Source: Weimeria sp002480925
Lineage (GTDB): Bacteria; Bacillota; Clostridia; Lachnospirales; Lachnospiraceae
Assembly (NCBI RefSeq): GCF_052064335.1
Contig: NZ_JBQHVU010000006.1
Span: 1 to 64,000 of the forward strand
Direction: 5' to 3'
DNA: 64,000 nt
In this document: in pieces, positions 35,644 to 43,515 of the stretch
Layout: each line of letters begins with the position of its first letter
Numbering within the stretch: the stretch's first letter is position 1
Position numbers and translations under genes: made by a program
The notes under the pieces: generated by a model
Databases searched by the model: none
The model's input: the letters and a program-made list of their open reading frames with translations, nothing else
What the model was told of the DNA's origin: nothing

Positions 35644-36689
35644 TATTTCCTCCGATAGAGATAGAAGGCAGAGCAGGCTCCCTCTGAGGAGACCATGCAG
35701 GCGCCAACAGGATGCTCAGGAGTGCAGACCTTTCCGAAAAGAGGACATTCCGTAGAGCTGCATTTCCCCTGAAGGACCTCTCCGCACCGGCAGGCCGGGT
35801 TGTCACGTCCCTCTATAACCGGCAGGGAAAATTTCTTCCTTGCGTCAAAGGCAGCATATTCCTCCCTTAAGGCGAGGCCCGATCCCTTTATCTCTCCTAT
35901 ACCGCGCCATACGGCGTCCACAGGCTCCATATATTTCTCAATAAGAGAAACTGCCTTAGGAGACCCTTCCGGACGCACGACCCTCGGATATGCATTTATA
36001 ACAAACGGCTGACCCTTTATAAGGCCCTTTACACAGAGAGCTATCGCCACTACAAGCTCCTCAGGTGTAAAGCCTGCTATGACTCCGCTTATCTGGTATC
36101 TGTCGCGGAAGTCCTCACAGATCGACGTACCTGTAATAGCGTGGACATGCCCCGGATAAAGAAACGCGTCCGTAGAATCCTTCATTGCCAGATAGGCCTC
36201 TGGCATGGTCTTATTGGCAGTAAGAAGGGAAAAATTGGAAATGCCCTCCCTATCAGCCTCCTGCACAGCCAGACATTCGGACGGAGTAGTGGTCTCGAAG
36301 CCAACAGAAAGGAAAACGACCTGTTCATCAGGATGCTCTCTGGCATAGGAAACCGCATCGACCGGAGAATATACCACCTGTATACGGGCATCCTCTCTCC
36401 TGGCATCAGCCAAGGACTTTTCTGAGCCCGGCACCCTTACCAGATCGCCGAAGGTAGTAATGGTACAGCCCTTATCAAGAGCCAGAAGAACAGCCTCGTC
36501 TATATATCCTGCCGGAGTCACACAGACCGGGCAGCCCGGACCTGATATAAGCTCTATGTCAGGTGAGAGGATATTCCTGATCCCGTCTCTGGCTATCTCG
36601 TGGGTATGGGTTCCGCAGACCTCCATTATCCTGAGTCTTCTGCCCTTATATCCACTGAGGAATGAACGGGCCTCCTCAAGGGCGCTCAT
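35643..36689 (-). CDS. hypD: Hydrogenase maturation factor HypD
   Basis: A 348-residue [4Fe-4S] scaffold on which, with HypC, the Fe(CN)2(CO) group is assembled. Conserved cysteine motifs are all present: MEVCGTHTH (about 24), GPGCPVCVTP (about 50-58) and the C-terminal cluster CRCGEVLQG, CSSTECPLFG, CTPEHPVGACMVSSEGACSAF. The thioredoxin-like GFETTTPS motif is also intact. The start overlaps the hypC stop by four bases (ATGA), and the stop overlaps the next component-1-like gene. All known functional residues look present. Confidence 0.96.
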   Translation of the reverse strand: MSALEEARSFLSGYKGRRLRIMEVCGTHTHEIARDGIRNILSPDIELISGPGCPVCVTPAGYIDEAVLLALDKGCTITTFGDLVRVPGSEKSLADARREDARIQVVYSPVDAVSYAREHPDEQVVFLSVGFETTTPSECLAVQEADREGISNFSLLTANKTMPEAYLAMKDSTDAFLYPGHVHAITGTSICEDFRDRYQISGVIAGFTPEELVVAIALCVKGLIKGQPFVINAYPRVVRPEGSPKAVSLIEKYMEPVDAVWRGIGEIKGSGLALREEYAAFDARKKFSLPVIEGRDNPACRCGEVLQGKCSSTECPLFGKVCTPEHPVGACMVSSEGACSAFYLYRRK

Positions 36690-36895
36690 TTGAATGACTC
36701 CCAGACAGAGGCAGCCTCTTTAGAATCGGTTTCCGTGATCCTTGAAATGGCTGCTCCCGCATGGACCATCACATAGTCTCCCGGACGCAGGTCCATGAGC
36801 AGATCGTCCCTTACCCTTCTTTTTGCTCCGCCGGAATCCACTATGATCCCATCCTTATCTTTTCTTACAACCTTTGCTGAAAGTCCAACACACAT
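36686..36895 (-). CDS. hypC: Hydrogenase maturation chaperone HypC
   Basis: A 69-residue HypC/HupF protein. The start is set at ATG 36895 because the mature protein must begin MCVGLSAKVV: Cys2 binds the iron group. A longer frame from 36913 would bury this cysteine. The body is a small beta barrel (DSGGAKRRVRDDLL, GDYVMVHAGAAISRI). It starts one base after the hypF stop and overlaps hypD by four bases, giving the order hypF-hypC-hypD. Confidence 0.93.
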   Translation of the reverse strand: MCVGLSAKVVRKDKDGIIVDSGGAKRRVRDDLLMDLRPGDYVMVHAGAAISRITETDSKEAASVWESFK

Positions 36896-36896
36896 T

Positions 36897-39308
36897 TTAT
36901 AATACCTTTCCATACAAACACTGCCCGAGAGCTATTCCTCCGTCATTCGGCGGTATCTCATGGGCGCGCAGAACCTTAAATCCTTTTTCCTTTAATCCGT
37001 CCTCTGTGAGCGAGAGAAGAAGCCTGTTCTGAAAGCAGCCTCCTGAAAGAGCTGCGACAGAGCATCCGCTTTCCTCTCTTATACGCTCTGCCATAGCTGT
37101 CGTAAATTCGGCTAAGACTTTATGGAAAAGAAAGGCAAGCTCTCCCTTATCTCTCCCGGAAAGTCTCTCCTCTGTTATCCGGTAAAAGAGCTGATCGGTC
37201 GGCATTATACCTGGCCTTTCAGTAAATTCCATTGACGGAAAACCTCCTTCCGGGTTTTCCTTCAGATATCTCTCTGCCGCGAACTCAAGGGCCATAGAGG
37301 CCTCTCCCTCGAAGGTCGAGCTTTCCCTTATACCAAGGATAGCACTTACCGCATCGAAGAGTCTGCCGCAGCTTGTGGAGGATACAGAATTTATCCTCCG
37401 CTCGTGCATGGCCATAAGCGGCCTCAGATACTTCTCCTGACAGAAGCCGGTTTTTTTTATTATATCACAGATCTCTCCTTCTTCATATCTGTCAAACAGC
37501 ATTGAAAGAGCTATACGAAATCCCTCCCGGCTTGCCATGTCTCCTCCTGACTGGATAAACGGCGCTATATGGGCCTTTCTCCGGTAGTCCCTGCTATCGC
37601 AGAGAAATATCTCTCCACCCCAGATGGTCTGATCATCTCCGTATCCTGTGCCATCAAAGGAGATCCCGATAGTCTGGTCATAATAATGGTTTTCTGCCAT
37701 TACAGAAAGCACATGGGCATAATGATGCTGGATATAATAAAGCCTTGTGCCCTGATGGGCGGCTTGATATCTCTCGGCCGCTGCCCTGCTCATATAGCCC
37801 GGATGCTTGTCTGCGACTATGATCTCAGGTCTTGCATCAAGCATGGCAATAAATCTATCCACTGTCTCATCAAGTGCCTTAGTGCTCCTTACATCCGAAA
37901 GATCCCCTATATAGGATGAGGGATACATAAAGGATCCTCTTCCTATACAAAAAGCATTCTTAAGCTCTCCTCCGAACGCCAGCACATCCGGACCCGTCCG
38001 GGTCCTCTCAATAACGACAGGCAGAGGAGCATAGCCTCTCGACCGCCTTATCATATACGGCTCTCCCCTGTATATATCGACTACCGAATCATCTGCTCTC
38101 GTAAGTATGGGCCTGTCGTTTGAAAGTATACCGTCACAGACCCCGCCAAGGGTTTCCATGACATCGGCCTCTTCCCTGCATATGACTCCGCCCCTCCTGT
38201 TGGCGCTTGTCGCGACAAGGACATCCGGCATGGCCTTGTCAAGTCCGTCAGGACAGGAAAACAAAAGCAGCTGGACCGGCGCATATGCAAGCATTATCCC
38301 AAGCGAGGGATTATCAGGAGCTATTATATCAGGCAGGTCTGAAGACTTTTTTCTTAAAAGCACTATAGGCTTCCTGTGCCCTGTAAGAAGCCTTATGGCC
38401 GTCCTGTGATATGCCTCTCTTTCGGATGGATCCGCTATGAAGCTTCCTTCCAGATCACAGATCTCTCCTGCTCTTTCAAGAGATGATACCATAAGGGCGA
38501 ACGGCTTAGCCGGCCGGTCCTTTAGCTCTCTTAATCTCCCGACTGCCTTACTGTCACATGCATTACAGTATAGATGAAAGCCCCCTATTCCCTTTACTGC
38601 GACTATACCTCCATCGATTATAGTCTGTCTGGCCCTTGTTATGGCATCTGTCCTCCGGGCTGTCTCAGCGAATCCGCCGCCGTCATCCTTTTCAAGGAAA
38701 TAAAGAAGGGGACCGCAGTCATTACAGCAGACCGGCTGGGCATCGTATCTCCTGTCGGATGGATCCCTGTATTCCTTCTCACATGAGGGACACATAGGGA
38801 AATCCTTCATGGAAGTACGTTTCCTGTCATATGGAAGTGAATCTATTATAGTTAGCCTCGGCCCGCACTGGGTACAGTTAATGAAGGGGTGCAGATATCT
38901 GCGCGAGCCCTTTTGATAAAGCTCCAAAGCACACTGGTCACAGATAGCTATATCAGGAGGGATAAAAAGCGGAGCATCCTCAATGTCCCCTTCCGGGCTT
39001 TCTGCTATAAAAAAGTCCTTACCCTCCTCACCTGCAACGGGTATATCTCCTTTTATCCTCTTCTCGTATTCATCCTCAGTGACAGGAGACAGGCTTATCT
39101 CTACAATATCAGCCCTATAAGGCGCCTTCTCCCTTATCCTGTCCAAAAGTCCGTCTCCTGCTATATCTCCTGCCAGAAGTATCTCTACGCAAGAGCCGGT
39201 ATTTTTCACGCTTCCTTTTATTCCTTTTTTTGAAAAAAGCCTGCTTACAAAGGGGCGGAAGCCCACCCCCTGCACTATTCCATATATATTTATAAGATAA
39301 TACTGCAA
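36897..39308 (-). CDS. hypF: Carbamoyltransferase HypF
   Basis: An 803-residue multi-domain enzyme that makes carbamoyl-adenylate and moves the carbamoyl group to HypE. Order: acylphosphatase (GIVQGVGFRPFVSRLF, residues 10-25), two zinc fingers (CDQC...CTQCGPRLTI, CPSC...CCNDCGP, about 125-205), YrdC-like domain (VAVKGIGGFHLYCNA), and a Kae1-like domain (HHYAHVLSVMAEN, GISFDGTGYGDDQTIWGGE, ALSGGCFQNRLL). The start is TTG 39308 behind GAAGGA: no ATG stands in frame early enough to keep the acylphosphatase strand. Length is slightly above the usual 750. It begins 6 bases after the fused component-1 gene. Confidence 0.95.
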   Translation of the reverse strand: MQYYLINIYGIVQGVGFRPFVSRLFSKKGIKGSVKNTGSCVEILLAGDIAGDGLLDRIREKAPYRADIVEISLSPVTEDEYEKRIKGDIPVAGEEGKDFFIAESPEGDIEDAPLFIPPDIAICDQCALELYQKGSRRYLHPFINCTQCGPRLTIIDSLPYDRKRTSMKDFPMCPSCEKEYRDPSDRRYDAQPVCCNDCGPLLYFLEKDDGGGFAETARRTDAITRARQTIIDGGIVAVKGIGGFHLYCNACDSKAVGRLRELKDRPAKPFALMVSSLERAGEICDLEGSFIADPSEREAYHRTAIRLLTGHRKPIVLLRKKSSDLPDIIAPDNPSLGIMLAYAPVQLLLFSCPDGLDKAMPDVLVATSANRRGGVICREEADVMETLGGVCDGILSNDRPILTRADDSVVDIYRGEPYMIRRSRGYAPLPVVIERTRTGPDVLAFGGELKNAFCIGRGSFMYPSSYIGDLSDVRSTKALDETVDRFIAMLDARPEIIVADKHPGYMSRAAAERYQAAHQGTRLYYIQHHYAHVLSVMAENHYYDQTIGISFDGTGYGDDQTIWGGEIFLCDSRDYRRKAHIAPFIQSGGDMASREGFRIALSMLFDRYEEGEICDIIKKTGFCQEKYLRPLMAMHERRINSVSSTSCGRLFDAVSAILGIRESSTFEGEASMALEFAAERYLKENPEGGFPSMEFTERPGIMPTDQLFYRITEERLSGRDKGELAFLFHKVLAEFTTAMAERIREESGCSVAALSGGCFQNRLLLSLTEDGLKEKGFKVLRAHEIPPNDGGIALGQCLYGKVL

Positions 39309-39314
39309 AATCCT

Positions 39315-41603
39315 TCACCGTCCTGACAGAGCGAAATGTCTCCTGTTTATCCACTCTCCGCTGTATCCGGGCACAAGCTCCCTAAGGGTCGGGTCAGCGG
39401 CTATCAGATCAGGGTCATATTCAGATAGCAGACGTATCAGATCATCCTCTGAGCCAAGCCTTACATCATCCTGCCTTTTAAGCTCTTTTTTCATAGTGAA
39501 AAAATCCGCGACCATGACCCTGGCCTTACTGTTTTCTTTCTCAATAAGCTCGCGGAGAGCATTTGAATAGAGCTGCTCTCCTATTATAAGGATCCTTTTC
39601 TTATCCGCTGCAAGAGAAAGCTTCTGCTGTATCTCCTCAGATACCATAAGCTCCGACGCAGCCACCCTGCCTCCTGCTGCCTCAAGGCCTGCCACGGAGA
39701 ATGCTGCCGGCTTCGGATTCCTTTCCCTGATAGATGCGATCTCGCTGTCCGTATAGTCAAGTGCGCTAAGACCGGGGAGCAGACCATCCTCGCCTATGTG
39801 ATCTGCAAGGATCCTGCTGTAGGCCTTTTCCATTCCCTTGTCATAATAGTCACAGCCGTTTGTATCTACTGATATGGTCCTTATCCCGCAGGCCCTTTCG
39901 ACCTGAATGGAAAGTCCGTTAAGGTCTGTTCCTATGACAGATGGAACCGGTGTCCCGACAAGAGCTATATATGCCGGATCAAGCAGGCCTGCTGCCTTCT
40001 TTATCTTTCTGATAAGCTCCTCGTCTCTGCCGAAGACCGCATCCATGTCCCTGAGTCCGGCGGAAAAGATCATAGAAGGATTCTGCTCCCAGTCCCTTAT
40101 GTCAAAACCGCATATGTTTCCTGTGCAGCCTCCGGCATCAAGGACCACTACCATCATCCCCTCGATCTGCCTTAAAACCTCCACGGCACCTGACTGGTCA
40201 GGCGCAAATGGTGTAAGGGCCCTGCGGTAGCCGCGAAGCCCCTCTCCCTGGATGGCCTCTTCTGATCGCGGAGTCACGGATGTAACCCTTGTGGTCTTTT
40301 TCACCGGGACATCTCCTGATATCTGCCTTATAAGCCTTTCAAGTCCAGAGTAGCCGAAGGGCTCAGCCTCGCTTGAGCTGTCAATGCATCTTACATCACT
40401 GTCCCTGTAATACCATGAGGCATCCCTGCCAAGGCAGAGACCTGCATCCTTATCCGGTTCAAAGTCAACCATGGACGGATGCTGGTTGAAATAGAATTTC
40501 ACATCAGGATCCATTTCCGCTATACGGGCAATGTAGTAAGCATCGTTTGCAGACAGGGCTGTAAAGACCTCTGCTACCTTATATCCGCATTCCATCAGGG
40601 AGAGTGCAAGCTCAGCCGGATTTCCGTTTATGCATTCCCCTATCGAGACCGCCTCTTTTATAGGTTCAATATCTTTAACTACCCTGTCCCTGTATGTCGT
40701 AAGGATATGGTCATCTGCTCCCAGATAGGAAAGCAGGGCTCTGTACTGGGATGTGATCCTCTCAATGCCGTAAAATCTCTGCAATTCGACATAGCCTGTG
40801 CCGAAGCGCCTGTTCATCTCCTCCGCCTCTCCTACTGCATCAGGATAGACCTGTATATTAAGGGATGCCTCAGACATCTTCATGAATTCATCAAAATCCG
40901 CACAGTCACTAAGCTCACGGCAGCGGCATAGCCCTGCTGATGAGAGTATATCCCTAAGCTCTGCCAGTGAAGCAGGCAGCAGGCCTCCATATGAGCCCAG
41001 AATATTTACCGCCAGAGGATCCTTATCTCTTTTCTCCAGCAGGGAAAAAATACTCTCTCCCACCTGGACCATAGGAGGCTTCACTCCTTCACGGGTCAGC
41101 GCATACATATAGGCCGGTCTTACTGCCACACCACATTCTCTCTCACAGATACCGGCTATCCTGTCCATATCGGTCCCCATCAGGGCATCGACACAGGTGG
41201 TGACAAGCATGACAACCCGCGGGAGGGGAAGGGACATTCTGCTCCTGTCGCTTAATATACGCTTCAGGGCCTTTGGAATCCTCTTTAAGTATCTGCCACT
41301 TACAATGTCTGCCTCATCCATGGTCAGATAGTAGAATCTGTCCTGATAGCCATCCATAGACGAGATCTCTGATGTATTCCTGCCACAGCAGCCCGGCGAT
41401 ATGATAAGCTCTACGGACTCAGGCACAGAAAGGGCCGCGCGCTTCACCCCGAAGCCCTCGGCCCCCGGAGAATTGTATGCAAGAGTGGCCGGTGACGAGT
41501 AAACAAGTCCGTTCCCGGTCCTAAACTCCTCCGGGACCCAGTCCCTCCTGTCCCTTTTTATCTCTGAAAAAAGCTCCCCCGCTCTGTACATAAGTGCTGA
41601 CAT
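39315..41603 (-). CDS. Fused double nitrogenase component 1-like protein
   Basis: A 762-residue protein made of two component-1-like modules. Module 1 (about 1-440) has SPGCCGRNTS (Cys72, Cys73) and VTTCVDALMGTD (Cys137), the two cysteine loops that hold a cluster in this superfamily, plus YVELQRFYGIE. Module 2 (about 470-762) has DAGGCTGNICGFD and GTPVPSVIGTDL, where the second cysteine is replaced. NifD and NifK (or CfbD, BchN/BchB) are normally separate chains, so this is a natural D-K-type fusion. The start is ATG 41603 behind AAAGGAAA; the TTG at 41618 gives only five extra residues. The likely electron donor, the NifH-like protein, is encoded 19 bases upstream. Substrate unknown. Confidence 0.8.
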   Translation of the reverse strand: MSALMYRAGELFSEIKRDRRDWVPEEFRTGNGLVYSSPATLAYNSPGAEGFGVKRAALSVPESVELIISPGCCGRNTSEISSMDGYQDRFYYLTMDEADIVSGRYLKRIPKALKRILSDRSRMSLPLPRVVMLVTTCVDALMGTDMDRIAGICERECGVAVRPAYMYALTREGVKPPMVQVGESIFSLLEKRDKDPLAVNILGSYGGLLPASLAELRDILSSAGLCRCRELSDCADFDEFMKMSEASLNIQVYPDAVGEAEEMNRRFGTGYVELQRFYGIERITSQYRALLSYLGADDHILTTYRDRVVKDIEPIKEAVSIGECINGNPAELALSLMECGYKVAEVFTALSANDAYYIARIAEMDPDVKFYFNQHPSMVDFEPDKDAGLCLGRDASWYYRDSDVRCIDSSSEAEPFGYSGLERLIRQISGDVPVKKTTRVTSVTPRSEEAIQGEGLRGYRRALTPFAPDQSGAVEVLRQIEGMMVVVLDAGGCTGNICGFDIRDWEQNPSMIFSAGLRDMDAVFGRDEELIRKIKKAAGLLDPAYIALVGTPVPSVIGTDLNGLSIQVERACGIRTISVDTNGCDYYDKGMEKAYSRILADHIGEDGLLPGLSALDYTDSEIASIRERNPKPAAFSVAGLEAAGGRVAASELMVSEEIQQKLSLAADKKRILIIGEQLYSNALRELIEKENSKARVMVADFFTMKKELKRQDDVRLGSEDDLIRLLSEYDPDLIAADPTLRELVPGYSGEWINRRHFALSGR

Positions 41604-41622
41604 CTGATTTCCTTTCAAGCTC

Positions 41623-42366
41623 CTATTTCAAAAGCCTCTCTGCAAGCTCTATGAAATCACGGCTGATCTCAAGTGTCGGATCCATCTCTATTACTGTCTT
41701 TCCTTCCTCCTCGGCGCGGTTTATATCATCGGAGCGCGGTATCCTTCCTACAACAGACAGATCCCTTTCCCTTGCAAAGGCAGCTACCTTTTCATCCTCA
41801 TCAGGGACATTTCTCTTATTCAACAGAATGCCTCTGACACTGGCGTAGCTCCTGTCCTGGAAATTCTTAACGGCCCGGTTTATGTTGTCGGCTGCATAAA
41901 GAGCCATCTTCTCTCCGGACGTGACTATCATGACCTCGTCCGCATAGCCCTCGCGTATGGGTGCCGCAAAACCTCCGCAGACCACATCTCCCAACACATC
42001 GAAAAGGATAACGTCAGGTTTTATCTGATCAACAAGTTCAAGGCTTTTAAGTATATTGAACGTAGCTATGATCCCTCTTCCGGCGCATCCCACACCCGGA
42101 GTAGGGCCGCCTGTCTCTATGCAGACGACTCCACCGTATCCTACCGCAGACACGTCCTCTATCGAGTCTATATCCTTATCGTCCCTCAAAAGATCCATTA
42201 CCGGGACCAGTGGTCTGCCTCCGAGCAGGTTCATTGTCGAATCAGCCTTCGGATCACAGCCTATCTGTATTACCTTTTTTCCTAAAAAGGAAAAGGCAGC
42301 CGCGAGATTGCCAGTCATTGTAGACTTCCCGATGCCGCCTTTTCCGTATATTGCAAGCTTGTACAT
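41623..42366 (-). CDS. NifH-like ATP-dependent reductase (nitrogenase iron-protein family)
   Basis: A 247-residue homodimeric Fe-protein homologue. P-loop GKGGIGKST (8-16), switch I GCDPKADST (36-44), and the two cysteines that share one [4Fe-4S] cluster between subunits: Cys94 in GVGCAGRG and Cys130 in LGDVVCGGFA. It is shorter than NifH (about 270-300), chiefly at the C-terminus. It should pass electrons with ATP use to the double component-1 protein encoded next. No NifB, NifE/N or molybdenum genes are in the window, so a nitrogen-fixing role is unlikely; the family also includes BchL, CfbC and MarH. Confidence 0.9.
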   Translation of the reverse strand: MYKLAIYGKGGIGKSTMTGNLAAAFSFLGKKVIQIGCDPKADSTMNLLGGRPLVPVMDLLRDDKDIDSIEDVSAVGYGGVVCIETGGPTPGVGCAGRGIIATFNILKSLELVDQIKPDVILFDVLGDVVCGGFAAPIREGYADEVMIVTSGEKMALYAADNINRAVKNFQDRSYASVRGILLNKRNVPDEDEKVAAFARERDLSVVGRIPRSDDINRAEEEGKTVIEMDPTLEISRDFIELAERLLK

Positions 42367-42391
42367 AAATCCTTTGCCTTATGAGGGCTTA

Positions 42392-43339
42392 TCAGCCCTC
42401 ATAGTTTATTGAATTACCAGATGCATAGGCAGATGATCCTGCCGAAAAGCTCTTTACTGCCTTTATAAGATCATCTATCGAAGAAGCATATATAGTCTTC
42501 GTGCCATACATATCCCATGGAGTGACTTCTCCGGTCTGATCGCTGTCCGGATCCTTCTCCACATAATCGTCGTCAGAGGTCTTCTTAGAAGCATCTGTCT
42601 GATCAGTCTTCTGATCCTTCTGCTTCTCCTTAAGAGCTTCCTCCTTCTTCTCCTTTGCCTCCTTCCTGGCTGCCTTCTTCTCAGCGGCCTTCCTGGCCTC
42701 CTTCTTGGCTGCCTGTCTCTCCTTCAGAGCCTTTGCGCTTGCGGCTCCCTGATCACGGACAGTCGCAAAGAAGCTTACTGCCCCATTATCATTGATCTGC
42801 ATGCCTATGCCCTTGAGATTGGATGAGCCAACTGCTGACTCAAGCTGCTTCTTCAGATCCGGAAGCTGCTTCTCGGAATTGGCAATGATGCTTTCGTACT
42901 TCTTTGCGACGTTCTCATCATTTGCCATCTCCTCGATCTTGTCCTCATTTATAAGGACTGTGGTCTTAGTCTTTGAAGCGAAGCTTGCAGCATTGGCTTC
43001 AGCTGACTTCTTCTGATCCTCCGATACCAGGATGAACTGCATATTGCCGAACTTCTTCTGAAGCTTCTCATAATACTCAGCAGCTTTCTTTGAAAGAGTC
43101 GGCTTGCCGATTGTCCTTCCCTTTGTATAGAGCTCCTGATCATCGGCATCCTTTGCAGCTGTCACCTTCTTGTCAGTGACTGCCGGATCAGTGTCCTTTG
43201 CAGTCTGGGCTGCATTGCTTCCGTTATTCACCTGATCCTTGGAGTTGTCCGTCTCGTCTGTCTTTTTCTTCCCTGTGGTCTTAGGCCTGTAGGAATATGT
43301 ATTGATATTCCCATAGCCTCCGATATTTCCGATAGCCAT
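42392..43339 (-). CDS. DUF6033-like protein, Lys/Ala-rich
   Basis: A 315-residue protein starting MAIGNIGGYGNINTYSY, with a Ser/Thr/Lys linker (20-75), a folded part (YYEKLQKKFGNMQFILVS, KTTVLINEDKIEEMA, about 85-195) and a long charged helix of AAKKEARKAAEKKAARKEAK type (205-245). It resembles the DUF6033 family seen in Lachnospiraceae; the name is from memory, not a search. No signal peptide or membrane part. It lies 25 bases upstream of the NifH-like gene and has its own sigma-D-type promoter, so the nif-like operon may be transcribed through it. Confidence 0.6.
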   Translation of the reverse strand: MAIGNIGGYGNINTYSYRPKTTGKKKTDETDNSKDQVNNGSNAAQTAKDTDPAVTDKKVTAAKDADDQELYTKGRTIGKPTLSKKAAEYYEKLQKKFGNMQFILVSEDQKKSAEANAASFASKTKTTVLINEDKIEEMANDENVAKKYESIIANSEKQLPDLKKQLESAVGSSNLKGIGMQINDNGAVSFFATVRDQGAASAKALKERQAAKKEARKAAEKKAARKEAKEKKEEALKEKQKDQKTDQTDASKKTSDDDYVEKDPDSDQTGEVTPWDMYGTKTIYASSIDDLIKAVKSFSAGSSAYASGNSINYEG

Positions 43340-43397
43340 TAAGAAACCTCCTTGTAAAAAACCAGCGCCTCCATGCGCTCTACTATGTCTATTTCTT

Positions 43398-43425
43398 ATA
43401 TCGGTAATGCCTGTCCAGAACTTTA
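43398..43425 (-). promoter_or_regulatory. Sigma-D-type promoter upstream of the DUF6033/nif-like/hyp operon
   Basis: Minus strand TAAA (43422-43425), 16 bases, ACCGATAT (43398-43405). This fits the Bacillus sigma-D pattern TAAA-N14-16-GCCGATAT with one mismatch. It stands about 59 bases before the DUF6033 start. If real, motility sigma factor drives the operon's first gene and possibly the rest. Confidence 0.55.
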
Positions 43426-43458
43426 TACCGCATCTGGTCAGTTTAATCGAATCTTCAT

Positions 43459-43487
43459 TTGACTATTGTCGCATTTGTATTTACTAT
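43459..43487 (+). promoter_or_regulatory. Sigma-A-type promoter of the MATE gene
   Basis: Plus strand TTGACT (43459-43464), 17 bases, TACTAT (43482-43487), 28 bases before the ATG. It is back to back with the sigma-D-type promoter of the opposite strand. Confidence 0.65.
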
Positions 43488-43515
43488 TGAGATAATTCAA
43501 CGTTGGAGGCTTATT

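Noticed and set aside
41623..42366. True nitrogenase (nitrogen fixation) locus
   Set aside because: No nifB, nifE/N or Mo-cofactor genes are visible, component-1 proteins lack cofactor-ligand motifs, and the reductase is short; it is a nitrogenase-like system only.
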